DNA of 64,000 nt from NCBI RefSeq assembly GCF_001422245.1, contig NZ_LMMM01000020.1:124001-188000 (forward strand). Reading direction: 5' to 3'. The stretch comes from Rhizobium sp. Leaf262. Lineage in GTDB: Bacteria > Pseudomonadota > Alphaproteobacteria > Rhizobiales > Rhizobiaceae. Below the pieces are notes generated by a model. That model did not search any database. It worked only from the letters and a program-made list of their open reading frames with translations, and had not been told where the DNA came from. Positions 25,031 through 33,693 of this stretch are shown one piece after another. Both the position numbers and the translations under genes were made by a program. Position 1 is the stretch's first letter. Every line of letters starts with the position of its first letter.

Positions 25031-26602
25031 TCACGACTTCTGGAACATGGCGAGCATGCGCCGTGTCACCAGAAAACCCCCGACGACGTTGATTGTGGCA
25101 ATCAGCACCGACAGCGAAGCCAGGATCACCACCAGCCAGTTACCGGAACCGATCTGCAGCAATGCGCCGAGGATGACGATGCCGGAAATCGCGTTGGTTA
25201 CCGCCATCAGTGGGGTGTGCAGCGAGTGGGATACGTTCCAGATAACCTGAAAGCCGATGAAGCAGGCCAGAACGAAAACGATGAAATGGTTCATAAAGCT
25301 CGATGGTGCGTATGCGCCCACTAACAGTAGCAGCGCGGTCGCGCCGAGAAGCAGCAGACCCTGACGCCGTGTCTGTGTCTTGAAGGCGGCTGTTTCTCTC
25401 GCACGTTTTTCCTCCGGTGTCGGCTCCTTGACCTTCTCCTTCGGTTTTTGCGCCGCGATCGCCTTTATTTTCGGCGGCGGCGGCGGATAGGTGATTTCGC
25501 CCTGATAGGCGACCGTCGCGCCGCGGATGACATCATCCTCCATATTGTGCACGACGTGACCGTCCTTGGCAGGCGTCAAATCCGTCATCATATGGCGAAT
25601 ATTGGTGGCGTAGAGCGTAGATGCCTGCGAGGCCATGCGGCTGGGAAAATCGGTATAGCCGATGACCACGACGCCGTTGTCTGAAACGACACGCTGATCG
25701 GCAACGGTCAGGTCGCAATTGCCGCCACGTTCGGCCGCTAGATCGATGATGACAGAACCGGGCTTCATCATCGCAACCATGTCAGCAAGCCATAGTTTTG
25801 GTGCATCACGGCCCGGGATCAGCGCCGTGGTGATGACGATGTCGATTTCGGGCGCCAGTTCGCGAAACTTGGCGAGCTGTTTCTCAAGAAATTCCGGCGA
25901 GGACGGGGCTGCATAACCGCCCGTTGCTGCGCCATCCTGCTGATCGGCAAAGTCGAGATAGACGAACTGAGCGCCCATTGATTCGATCTGCTCGGCCACT
26001 TCAGGGCGCACGTCGAAGGCATAGGTGATCGCGCCGAGCGAGGTCGCCGTGCCGATCGCGGCAAGTCCTGCAACACCCGCGCCAATCACCAGAACCTTTG
26101 CTGGTGGCACCTTGCCCGCTGCCGTTACCTGTCCCGTAAAGAAGCGACCGAAGTTGTTGCCAGCTTCGATGACCGCACGATAGCCAGCAATGTTCGCCAT
26201 CGATGAAAGCGCGTCCATCTTCTGGGCGCGGGAAATACGCGGCACCATGTCCATGGCGATCACATTGATGCCCTTGGTGCGCGCCTCTTCGAGAAGCTCG
26301 GCGTTTTGCGCAGGATAGAAAAACGATATCAGCGTCTTATCCGCAGATATTAATGTGATCTCCGATGACTGTGGAGGTCGAACCTTGACGACGACATCGG
26401 CTGCTTCATACAGAGCCGTGGCGCTATCGACCAGTCCCACACCCGCGGCACGATAGGCTTCGTCGGAAAAACCCGCCGCGATACCGGCTCCCCTTTCAAT
26501 CACGCATTCATATCCAAGCCTCTGCAAATGACCCGCGCTATCTGGCGTCAAAGCCACGCGCGATTCATCACTGCTTATCTCCCTCGGCGATCCAATTTTC
26601 AT
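25031..26602 (-). CDS. pntA: NAD(P) transhydrogenase subunit alpha, fused form
   Basis: A 523-aa alpha subunit. Residues 1-380 are the NAD-binding domain I with [19 protein letters not shown] at the N-terminus and [13 protein letters not shown] in the middle. A proline-rich linker (five Pro, then [16 protein letters not shown]) leads to four membrane helices in the C-terminal 110 residues. This single-chain arrangement is that of E. coli PntA; many alphaproteobacteria have split PntAA and PntAB. Start 26602 has GGGAGA in front; the longer frame adds 12 residues without support. Confidence 0.96.
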   Translation of the reverse strand: MKIGSPREISSDESRVALTPDSAGHLQRLGYECVIERGAGIAAGFSDEAYRAAGVGLVDSATALYEAADVVVKVRPPQSSEITLISADKTLISFFYPAQNAELLEEARTKGINVIAMDMVPRISRAQKMDALSSMANIAGYRAVIEAGNNFGRFFTGQVTAAGKVPPAKVLVIGAGVAGLAAIGTATSLGAITYAFDVRPEVAEQIESMGAQFVYLDFADQQDGAATGGYAAPSSPEFLEKQLAKFRELAPEIDIVITTALIPGRDAPKLWLADMVAMMKPGSVIIDLAAERGGNCDLTVADQRVVSDNGVVVIGYTDFPSRMASQASTLYATNIRHMMTDLTPAKDGHVVHNMEDDVIRGATVAYQGEITYPPPPPKIKAIAAQKPKEKVKEPTPEEKRARETAAFKTQTRRQGLLLLGATALLLLVGAYAPSSFMNHFIVFVLACFIGFQVIWNVSHSLHTPLMAVTNAISGIVILGALLQIGSGNWLVVILASLSVLIATINVVGGFLVTRRMLAMFQKS

Positions 26603-26905
26603 GCCGTCTCCCTCAACCTCCGTACGACGTGTCTTCAACTTTCACAGCCCTGCAACTCCATTTCCGTTGCAGCGCAAAACTCTCCGTTCACGAGCTAAAT
26701 AAATGATAGCTTGCTGGACAAGGCGTTTATGGCCCTAATCGGTCGCATGCGGCCAAAAAGCACAGCAAAAAACCGGCCATCCTTGTCATTATCCGCGGCA
26801 AATTAGCGACGGCAAATCAAGAAGATTCTGAAAATCATCACGAGCGTGAGAAAGCTCCTGGCAAGGGTTCAGCGCACGCCAGCAGCAAGCAAGCCCGTCC
26901 CCTAT
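26603..26905. other. Intergenic region between pntA and the allA-like gene
   Basis: About 300 bp with no credible gene. It must contain the leftward pntAB promoter, probably in 26603-26770 where the sequence is most AT-rich, though no strong -35/-10 pair stands out. The tail of the upstream leftward allA-like operon also ends here; I see no clear terminator hairpin. Confidence 0.5.
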
Positions 26906-27391
26906 TCAAGATGCGGACGCGATATCAATTGTTACGGCCTGAGGCAGGTCATGCATTATCGTATCTGCACCCACGCCGGTCTGGCACATGGTCATGGCAA
27001 AGGTTGCCGGTGCTTTCAGCGGTGTGAGCTTGTGATGCAAAACATTGCGCCTGTAGGTAACGACCTGATGAGGTGCAGCAACGAAAGCCTTAAATGTGGC
27101 AACGTCTGGCCGACCAGAGGCATCCGGCTCGCAAACGATGACAAGCGAGGCGCATTGATCGAGCGCAAGAAACGTCTGCGAGGAAAAGGGATGCGTTTCC
27201 AGCTGCCTGATCGTCAGTTCCTGCGCCACGTTTTCAATCCTCACCATCTGGAGGACGGGCCGCTTTGCGTCGTCCGTTGCGATGAAGGTCTCTTGCACAA
27301 AGGCGCTTCCGTTGAACTGAGAGGTGTCGAAAACCTCTCCAAATGGCGCGAAATCTTCTTTCGTCAAGGGCTTGGCAATGACACGGCTCAT
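26906..27391 (-). CDS. Ureidoglycolate lyase (AllA)-like protein
   Basis: A 161-aa cupin-fold protein with the AllA landmarks LETHPFSSQTFLALDQ, TYRRNVLHHKLTPLKAPATFAM (only part shown by the family) and a C-terminal AVTIDI. AllA releases glyoxylate and urea from ureidoglycolate in allantoin degradation. Here no other allantoin genes are present and it is joined to acid-sugar dehydrogenases, overlapping the IdnD-like gene by 4 nt. It may therefore act on a different 2-hydroxy compound. Glyoxylate formed here could be reduced by the 2-hydroxyacid dehydrogenase encoded at 35.7 kb. Family call firm, function uncertain. Confidence 0.82.
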   Translation of the reverse strand: MSRVIAKPLTKEDFAPFGEVFDTSQFNGSAFVQETFIATDDAKRPVLQMVRIENVAQELTIRQLETHPFSSQTFLALDQCASLVIVCEPDASGRPDVATFKAFVAAPHQVVTYRRNVLHHKLTPLKAPATFAMTMCQTGVGADTIMHDLPQAVTIDIASAS

Positions 27392-28434
27392 TTGCCCGCC
27401 TCCCCGAACTCAAGTTGCACTTTCATGCTTTGCGAACGGTCGCTGGCAAGCTCGAAGGCTTCACGGGCCCGGTCGAAAGGCAAGGTGGCGCTGATGAGAG
27501 GCTTCACATCGATCAAGCCCTGCCCCATCATTTCGACGGCCAGTTGGAACTCTTCATGGAAACGGAAGGTCCCCCTGAGTTGCAACTCCTTGGCAACGAT
27601 GGTGTTGATCGGCAAAGTCATCTCACCGCCGAGACCGAGCTGCACAATCACACCCCCAGGCCGCAAAATATCCAGTGCGGAAACGAGCGCCGACTGGTTG
27701 CCGGACGCTTCAAACAGCACATCGAAAGTGCCTTTATCAGCACGATACAGATCGAGTGCTGTAGCATTCGAGCCAACATTGATCGCCTCGTCGGCTCCGA
27801 TGCGCCTCGCCAGCTCCAGCGGAGCCTCGGCAACGTCGGTGACCACGATCCGCGCCGCACCGGCTCTTCGGGCAACAAGCACGCTCAACATGCCAATGGG
27901 GCCGGCACCGGTGACAAGAACCTGCTTGCCCAGCAGCGATCCCGCTTGGCGCGCCGCATGCAAACACACCGCCAGGGGTTCGGCCATCGCCGCCTCACCC
28001 ATCGATAGCGCATCGTCAATGGGTACGGGTTGAGAGCCGTGAACGGTCACGATCTCGCGAAATCCGCCCTGAATATGAGGGGTTCGCATGGCACTGCCCA
28101 TAAAACGCATGTCGAGGCACTGGTTTTGCATTCCCTCGGCGCAATAGCGGCAATGTCCACACGGTCGGCTCGGATTGACGGCAACGCGCATGCCAGGCAC
28201 GAGATGCGACACATCTCCACCGGCTTCCAGTACAACACCGGAAAACTCATGACCCAGCGCCATGGGCTCACGCACGCGCACGGTCCCAAAGCCGCCGTGG
28301 TGGTAATAATGCAGATCAGACCCGCAAATGCCGCCCGTGGAAACACCGACTCGAACCTCATCCGCACCAAGTGATTGGCTCGCCACCTCCTCGACGCGCA
28401 AATCCTTCGGTGCGTGGATGACCACTCCTCGCAT
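27388..28434 (-). CDS. Zinc-type alcohol dehydrogenase, L-idonate 5-dehydrogenase-like
   Basis: A 348-aa medium-chain dehydrogenase. It has catalytic-zinc Cys in GGICGSDLHYYHHGG, GHEFSG (His/Glu), the four-Cys structural-zinc loop in CGHCRYCAEGMQNQC, and the NAD(P) site VTGAGPIGMLS. The HYYHHGGFG stretch and overall length match IdnD, which oxidises L-idonate to 5-ketogluconate. It is encoded 33 bp after an IdnO-like reductase gene, the pairing seen in idonate catabolism. Other hexonates, for example L-gulonate, are possible. Its stop overlaps the AllA-like start by four bases. Confidence 0.87.
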   Translation of the reverse strand: MRGVVIHAPKDLRVEEVASQSLGADEVRVGVSTGGICGSDLHYYHHGGFGTVRVREPMALGHEFSGVVLEAGGDVSHLVPGMRVAVNPSRPCGHCRYCAEGMQNQCLDMRFMGSAMRTPHIQGGFREIVTVHGSQPVPIDDALSMGEAAMAEPLAVCLHAARQAGSLLGKQVLVTGAGPIGMLSVLVARRAGAARIVVTDVAEAPLELARRIGADEAINVGSNATALDLYRADKGTFDVLFEASGNQSALVSALDILRPGGVIVQLGLGGEMTLPINTIVAKELQLRGTFRFHEEFQLAVEMMGQGLIDVKPLISATLPFDRAREAFELASDRSQSMKVQLEFGEAGK

Positions 28435-28467
28435 GACTTTCTCCTCCCAATTTCTTTTTTGTGACCG

Positions 28468-29238
28468 CTAAAGAACAGCCAGCATTCCACCATCGACGTA
28501 GATGATCTGGCCGTTGACGTAATCGGATGCCGATGACGAGAGGAACACGGCGGTGCCGATCAGCTCTTCCGGCTTGCCCCAACGTCTGGACGGCGTGCGC
28601 CCCTTCACCCAGGCATCGAATTCAGGGTTATCGATCAGCGCCTGGTTCATGTCGGTAAGCATGTAGCCGGGGCCAATGGCGTTGGATTGAATTCCGTGTT
28701 GCGCCCACTCCGCCGCCATGGCACGTGTCAGCATCTTGATGCCACCCTTTGCAACCGTGTACGGTGCAACGGTTGCCCTGGCGAGTTCACTGGTAAGTGA
28801 ACCGATATTGACGATCTTGCCATATCCCCTCGGGATCATGCGCTTGGCCGCCTCGCGACCAATCACGAATGCGCTGGTAAGGTTGGTATCGATCACACGT
28901 TGCCAGTCCGCGGTCTCAAGCTCGATCATCGGTTTGCGGTATTGAATACCAGCGTTATTGACGAGAATATCGACCTCGATGCCCGCCGTGTCGAGCGCGG
29001 CGAAAGCGTTTTTGATCGCCTCTTCCGAGGTGACATCAAACGCTGCCGCGTCAGCCTGATGGCCTGCCGCGCGAAACTCGGCAACGGTTTCATCGACACG
29101 GGAAGGGTCCGTACCGTTGATGATGATGCGGGCGCCGGCAACGGCAAGCCCTTCGGCCATGGCCCGACCAAGCCCCCGTGAAGAGCCGGTAACGAGAGCG
29201 GTGCGCCCCTGAAGACTGAAAATTGTCTGATTGCTCAT
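28468..29238 (-). CDS. SDR oxidoreductase, gluconate 5-dehydrogenase (IdnO)-like
   Basis: A 256-aa short-chain dehydrogenase: TGSSRGLG cofactor motif (residues 18-25), NNAG, catalytic Ser in NIGSLTSE, YTVAK (Tyr/Lys), and GPGYMLTDM after. The N-terminal F-x-L-x-GRTALVTG and the YMLTDMN motif are characteristic of gluconate 5-dehydrogenases (Gno/IdnO), which interconvert 5-ketogluconate and D-gluconate. Between an enolase-superfamily dehydratase gene (10 nt away) and the IdnD-like gene. Together they outline: hexonate oxidation at C5, reduction to an epimer, dehydration to a 2-keto-3-deoxy acid. Confidence 0.88.
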   Translation of the reverse strand: MSNQTIFSLQGRTALVTGSSRGLGRAMAEGLAVAGARIIINGTDPSRVDETVAEFRAAGHQADAAAFDVTSEEAIKNAFAALDTAGIEVDILVNNAGIQYRKPMIELETADWQRVIDTNLTSAFVIGREAAKRMIPRGYGKIVNIGSLTSELARATVAPYTVAKGGIKMLTRAMAAEWAQHGIQSNAIGPGYMLTDMNQALIDNPEFDAWVKGRTPSRRWGKPEELIGTAVFLSSSASDYVNGQIIYVDGGMLAVL

Positions 29239-29248
29239 CCGGCGTCCC

Positions 29249-30451
29249 TCACATTGCGCTGCGGCGAACCGTCAGGTCCGACCGTTCAAAGACCTGAGGC
29301 AGCAACTCCGTGCCCAGGCCGGGGCCTTCCATCGGAAGGACGTAACCATTCTCGATGACAGGAACATTCGTCACCAGTTCCTTGTACCAACCGGAATAAA
29401 AAGCACGCACCGACTCCTGAATCATGGTGTTGGTTTGCGAGAAGGATGAATGAACGGCAGCGGCATAAGCAACGGGGCCTGTACAATCATGCGGTGCGAA
29501 GGGTCGGTGATAGGTATCGGCCAAAGAGGCGATCTTGCGCCCTTCCGTCAGACCGCCGGTCCAGACCAGGTCGGTCATGACGATGCCGATGGCTCCCGCT
29601 TCCAGCATGTCCTTGTAAGGGAAACGGGACCCAAGTGTTTCTGAGGCACAAATCGGCACACTTGTCGAAGCAGCAAGCTCCTTCAGCGCCGAGACAGAGT
29701 TCATCCGGATCGGGTCTTCATACCATGTAGGGTCGAACGCTTCGAGTTCCCGCGCAATCTTCTTGATCGTCGGCAGGTTCCAAAGGCTATGAAACTCCAC
29801 CATGATGCGCATTCTGTCGCCGACTCGCGAGCGGATCTGCTCGAACGGCTTGATCGCGGCCCGCAATTGCTCACTGGTAATATATCGACCATCATTCTCG
29901 ATTGCCGCGGGATCGAACGGCCATATCTTCATCGCCGAAATGCCCTGCTCCAGCAGGTTTTCGGCAAGAGCGCCTGCATCCGTCATAAAACCTTTCAGGT
30001 CTTCGTAGGGGCCTTCGGCGTTCTCACGGAAGTTCCATGTATCGACCGGCTTGATCTTGTTGGAGCGAACGTAACCGTAACCTGCGCAGGTGTTGTAGAC
30101 CGGAATGCGATCATGGCAAAGACCACCCAGCATCTGATGAACGGGCTGGGCGCAGACCTTGCCGAAAATATCCCACAGCGCAAGGTCGATCGCGGAGGCA
30201 GCACGGTATTCAGCACCTGTCGAAGCTTGCGCCATCGGCAAGTTTACGAGTTCGCGGGCATGCGCCTCGATGCGCAAGGGATCGCGACCCAACAAACGAC
30301 CGGCGAGCACATCGTGAATGTGAGCCTCCACGGAACCCGCACCATAGAAGGTTTCACCAAGCCCGATGACTCCCGCGTCCGTATGCACGCGCACCCACAG
30401 GACGTTTGCGAACTCTTCCGTTCGCAAAGTTTCAATAGACGTAATTTTCAT
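29249..30451 (-). CDS. Mandelate racemase/muconate lactonizing enzyme family acid-sugar dehydratase
   Basis: A 400-aa enolase-superfamily protein with capping domain and TIM barrel. Metal ligands are the Glu of MVEFHS, the Glu of WYEDPIR and the Glu of CASETLGS; the general-base His is in FAPHDCTGP. At the KxK position the sequence is AMKIWPFD, so the second lysine is Trp. Family members of this type dehydrate sugar acids. The KIWPFD and HDCTGP motifs differ from those I recall for ManD, which supports another hexonate or deoxy-hexonate as substrate. It is the first leftward gene, divergent from the GntR regulator; the shared 160-bp region has a palindromic operator. Confidence 0.88.
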   Translation of the reverse strand: MKITSIETLRTEEFANVLWVRVHTDAGVIGLGETFYGAGSVEAHIHDVLAGRLLGRDPLRIEAHARELVNLPMAQASTGAEYRAASAIDLALWDIFGKVCAQPVHQMLGGLCHDRIPVYNTCAGYGYVRSNKIKPVDTWNFRENAEGPYEDLKGFMTDAGALAENLLEQGISAMKIWPFDPAAIENDGRYITSEQLRAAIKPFEQIRSRVGDRMRIMVEFHSLWNLPTIKKIARELEAFDPTWYEDPIRMNSVSALKELAASTSVPICASETLGSRFPYKDMLEAGAIGIVMTDLVWTGGLTEGRKIASLADTYHRPFAPHDCTGPVAYAAAVHSSFSQTNTMIQESVRAFYSGWYKELVTNVPVIENGYVLPMEGPGLGTELLPQVFERSDLTVRRSAM

Positions 30452-30537
30452 TCGATCCTCCGCACGTCCCGCTCTGGTCCGCGTCCAATTGTTCGACGAG
30501 CCTCCCAGCCTGCCATGGCAGCGGACAATAATATCGC

Positions 30538-30553
30538 TTGTGAAATTTCACAA
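30538..30553. promoter_or_regulatory. Perfect 16-bp palindrome, candidate GntR operator
   Basis: TTGTGAAATTTCACAA is its own reverse complement. It lies 57 bp before the GntR start on the right and 87 bp before the dehydratase start on the left, in the only space between the divergent units. The FCD-type regulator encoded next door is the obvious binder, controlling both itself and the leftward catabolic genes. Confidence 0.65.
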
Positions 30554-30610
30554 CATGTTTTATACGGAAAACACGCTGACGTTCTGGACCGTGACGGGAG
30601 GAGACCGGAG

Positions 30611-31366
30611 ATGGCACGAAAACAGACCAAGCCGGAACTCGTAACCGAAGGCCAAAAGCCGCAGCGGGCAAACCGGGTCAATTTCTTCGACCTCGCCTAT
30701 GAGCGGATCGAGGAACTGCTCATCAATTGCGAGCTGAAGCCGGGTCGCCAGTTGACCTTGCAGGAACTGCAAGATGTAACAGGCCTTGGCCGAACTCCGG
30801 TCCACAATGCCGTCAGCAGGCTTGCGGCAGACACCCTCCTGATCGTTTTGCCACGCCATGGTTTACGGGTAGCGCCTATCGATCTGGCGCGGGAACGCCT
30901 TTTGCTGCAATTGCGCCGGGATATGGAGCGTTTCGTCGTGCGTCTGGCGGTAGAACGCGCCAGTCTCTCCCATCGCAACCAGATGCTGCACCTTGAGCGC
31001 GCGCTTCGTGAGCGTCGCGACAAGATCACCCTGACCGAATTCAACCTGCTGGATCGCCGGATCGACCAGATCCTGCTTTCTGCGGCGAGCGAGCCGTTCC
31101 TTGAGCATACGCTGCGACCGCTACACACCATCTATCGCCGCATCGGCTTCATTCATCACACGCTGACGCATGGTAAAGCCGATCTCTCACCGACTGTTGA
31201 TTGCCATCTTTCCGTCCTGAACGCAGTCGCCAACCGCCATCTCGATACGGCAATCTCAGCGACAGACGCATTGATCGGGTTCGTGGACTCAATGTTTGAC
31301 GAGATGGAGGTTGGCATTGATCCTCGACTGCTGGATTGCAGCATAGAGCCGATTTTCAACATTTAA
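30611..31366 (+). CDS. GntR family transcriptional regulator (FCD type)
   Basis: A 251-aa regulator. N-terminal winged helix about residues 20-85 includes AYERIEELLINCELKPGRQL and LQDVTGLGRTPVHNAVSRLA, the GntR recognition helix. The C-terminal helical domain has the FCD-type layout with candidate metal ligands Asp near residue 150 and His in RIGFIHHT and VDCHL. Start 30611 has GGGAGGAG at the right distance; the same frame stays open leftward into the dehydratase antisense region and that extension is not coding. It probably represses the divergent acid-sugar genes and perhaps the ABC genes that follow, in response to a sugar acid. Confidence 0.9.
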   Translation: MARKQTKPELVTEGQKPQRANRVNFFDLAYERIEELLINCELKPGRQLTLQELQDVTGLGRTPVHNAVSRLAADTLLIVLPRHGLRVAPIDLARERLLLQLRRDMERFVVRLAVERASLSHRNQMLHLERALRERRDKITLTEFNLLDRRIDQILLSAASEPFLEHTLRPLHTIYRRIGFIHHTLTHGKADLSPTVDCHLSVLNAVANRHLDTAISATDALIGFVDSMFDEMEVGIDPRLLDCSIEPIFNI

Positions 31367-31426
31367 AAGACAAGGCGGCACGGGTAGCAAACTCTCCAGA
31401 GAGGCCCTGTCGCACCCCGCATTCTG

Positions 31427-31442
31427 AAATATCACGATATTT
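31427..31442. promoter_or_regulatory. Inverted repeat upstream of sugar ABC operon
   Basis: AAATATC and GATATTT flank AC, a perfect 7-bp inverted repeat, 55-70 bp before the binding-protein start and beyond the GntR stop. It probably binds a regulator or shapes the promoter. It resembles the AT-rich motif with a YACGA core found before the peptide ABC operon at 62.1 and 63.2 kb. Confidence 0.45.
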
Positions 31443-31496
31443 ATCTTATACGCGGCGCTCGGGAGGCGCTGTATGGAGGCTCAGGGAGGAGCATCA

Positions 31497-32714
31497 ATGA
31501 AAAAGACGATAAAATCACTGATGGCAGCGACAATGGTGGCCGCACTGGTTCCTTTGGGAGCAACGGCTTTTGCGAAAGACAAGATCACCTTTGCTGCAGC
31601 CGTCTTCGCTGAAGCAGGACGCGGCGACCGCGTAAAAGCATGGATTCAGAAATTCAACGAGAGTCAGGATAAGGTCGAAGTCGAGCCGATCGCAATTCCA
31701 TTCTCTAGCCTCGCCAACACTGTTTTTACACAGATGGGCGGCGGTGGCGGGCCGGACCTCGTCCGGTTCGACCAGACTGACTTTTTTGCCGCAATCCCGT
31801 CCGGGCGTCTTTTGCCGCTCGATGATGTGATCAGCGAAAAGGATTATGAATTCCTTGGACCTGATCGCTTTATGAAGGTGAAGGACGTTCGTTATGGCCT
31901 GTTGTTCGACACCACTGGTTACGCCCTCCTTTACAACAAGGACATTCTTCCAGAGCCGCCAAAGGATTTCGAAAGCTTCTTGGCCGCGGCCAAGGAAAAA
32001 ACGAAGGGCGGCACATTTGGTTATGCGTACCGCGCGACGATGGCGGAACGCGCCGGCTTTTGGCAGGACCTGTGCAATTATGTCTTCGGCTTTGGCGGAC
32101 GCTGGAGCGACAAGGACGGCAAACTGACGCTGAACAGCCCAGAAGTCATCAAGGGTGTTACCGCCTATAAGCAGGTTTACGATGCCAGCGTGACACCGAA
32201 AGGTGCGGACGCCGCCACCTATCGACGCATGTTCTGGGAAGGCAAGATCGCCATGAATGTCGACAATGGCGGCGTGGCGGCCATCTTCCATCAAAATGCG
32301 CCACAACTGGCCTTTGCGGCAGCCCCCTCGCCATTCCCAGACAAGGCTCAGGGTTTGATCATGACTGCGCTCGTCGTTAACGCCAATACCAAACACAAGG
32401 ACGCAGCAGGTACTTTCATCAAATGGGCCTACTCTCCTGAAAACCAGAAGGGCCTTCAGGCCGCCATGGGAACCGGCGTAGGCACCAAACTTGACATGTC
32501 CGCAGAGGAGCAGGCGAAGCAGCCTTGGCTGAAAGTTTACGAAGGGCAGATGCAAAATGCGCTTCCGCAACTTGTCATGGGACATGAGGGCAAGACGCCA
32601 GAAATCCAGCAGATTGTGCTGGAGCAGGTGCTGAAGGTGCTTCTCGAAAATGCCGATCCGAAAGATGCGATGGATCGTGCGCAATCCCTGGTAGAGCGAC
32701 GCGTCCTTCGGTGA
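31497..32714 (+). CDS. Sugar ABC transporter substrate-binding protein
   Basis: A 405-aa periplasmic binding protein of solute-binding family 1, with signal peptide MKKTIKSLMAATMVAALV and cleavage near ATAFA-KD (residue 26). Family patterns include FTQMGGGGGPDLVRFDQTDF, GLLFDTTGYALLYNKDIL and FWEGKIAMNVDNGG. GGGAGGA lies eight bases before the ATG; the longer frame from 31473 is rejected. It opens a rightward operon of two permeases and an ATPase. The neighbouring hexonate-type enzymes suggest the ligand is a sugar acid or its glycoside. Confidence 0.93.
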   Translation: MKKTIKSLMAATMVAALVPLGATAFAKDKITFAAAVFAEAGRGDRVKAWIQKFNESQDKVEVEPIAIPFSSLANTVFTQMGGGGGPDLVRFDQTDFFAAIPSGRLLPLDDVISEKDYEFLGPDRFMKVKDVRYGLLFDTTGYALLYNKDILPEPPKDFESFLAAAKEKTKGGTFGYAYRATMAERAGFWQDLCNYVFGFGGRWSDKDGKLTLNSPEVIKGVTAYKQVYDASVTPKGADAATYRRMFWEGKIAMNVDNGGVAAIFHQNAPQLAFAAAPSPFPDKAQGLIMTALVVNANTKHKDAAGTFIKWAYSPENQKGLQAAMGTGVGTKLDMSAEEQAKQPWLKVYEGQMQNALPQLVMGHEGKTPEIQQIVLEQVLKVLLENADPKDAMDRAQSLVERRVLR

Positions 32715-32775
32715 TCAACTGCGGAGGTTTGATGCAAGCCTCCGCAAACCATCCATTTTCCGATCGAGGTTCATT

Positions 32776-33693
32776 ATGAAACGCGCCCAACTCGTTCGAG
32801 TTCGACTCGACGGCCACCCGTGGACGCCATATCTATTTGCCGCCCCTGTCGGCATCTATCTGCTGCTTTTCCAGTTCTACCCGCTGGTTCAACAGTTCTA
32901 CATGAGCTTTACCGCAACCGACCTGTTGACGCCGGACGTCAATCCTTTTGTCGGCGTTGAAAACTATGCCTTTCTGATCGAAGACGGTGAATTGTGGAAA
33001 GTTCTGTCGGTTACGGCAATTTACACGATAGCCTGCGTGATCTTCGCTATTGGCATAGGATTGGGGTCGGCACTTCTGCTCGATTCCCCTTTCTTCGGAC
33101 GGGGTATCGCACGCGCGCTTATAACCATTCCGTGGGCAGCGCCATCGGTGGCCGTGGCTCTGGTCTTCACTTGGATATTCAATTCACAATACGGCATTTT
33201 CAACCGGGTGTTGACCGGCATGGGTTTGCCCTTGGGCGGCGAGAATTGGCTGGATAATCCCAGCCTTGCTCTGCCCGCCATCCTGTTGACAACGGTGTGG
33301 CAAATTTTTCCATTTTCGTCGGTCGTCATTCTCGCGGCGCTCCAGGGCGTTCCGCAAGAACTAAAAGAAGCGGCGGTCATCGATGGCGCAGACCGCCTGA
33401 ACATCTTCAAGACCGCGACATGGCCCACCATTCAGCCCACTGTGCTGATGTTGACGCTTTTCGTCACCATCTGGTCTCTCCGCCGTTTCGACCTGATCTG
33501 GTTGATGACGCAGGGCGGACCGATAGGCGCCACCAATACGCTGGTCATAGAGCTGTACCGTCAGGGCTTTGTCTACCGTGATCTCGGCACCGCGGCCTCC
33601 ATCGGCATGATCGGACTGTCCATCGCACTCCTCGTGACCGTCATCTATTTCAAAGTCACGCAGATGACCGAGCAGGCGCAGGGGAAACGTTGA
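32776..33693 (+). CDS. Sugar ABC transporter permease (MalF type)
   Basis: A 305-aa inner-membrane permease with six helices. The N-terminal TPYLFAAPVGIYLLLFQFYP is the common first helix of UgpA/MalF permeases, and the EAA loop is KEAAVIDGADRLNIFKTATW. The segment DLIWLMTQGGPIGATNT is the conserved C-terminal patch. It lies 61 bp after the binding-protein gene, and its stop overlaps the next gene by 4 nt. Paired with the MalG-type permease downstream. Confidence 0.93.
   Translation: MKRAQLVRVRLDGHPWTPYLFAAPVGIYLLLFQFYPLVQQFYMSFTATDLLTPDVNPFVGVENYAFLIEDGELWKVLSVTAIYTIACVIFAIGIGLGSALLLDSPFFGRGIARALITIPWAAPSVAVALVFTWIFNSQYGIFNRVLTGMGLPLGGENWLDNPSLALPAILLTTVWQIFPFSSVVILAALQGVPQELKEAAVIDGADRLNIFKTATWPTIQPTVLMLTLFVTIWSLRRFDLIWLMTQGGPIGATNTLVIELYRQGFVYRDLGTAASIGMIGLSIALLVTVIYFKVTQMTEQAQGKR

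Noticed and set aside
29789-30610. Open frame extending the GntR gene leftwards by 270 codons
   Set aside because: It runs over the dehydratase gene on the opposite strand; the GntR domain begins only after 30611, where a good ribosome binding site occurs.
31515-32684. A 389-codon minus-strand frame opposite the sugar binding-protein gene
   Set aside because: No ribosome binding site or domain; it mirrors the coding strand of a complete family 1 binding protein with signal peptide.
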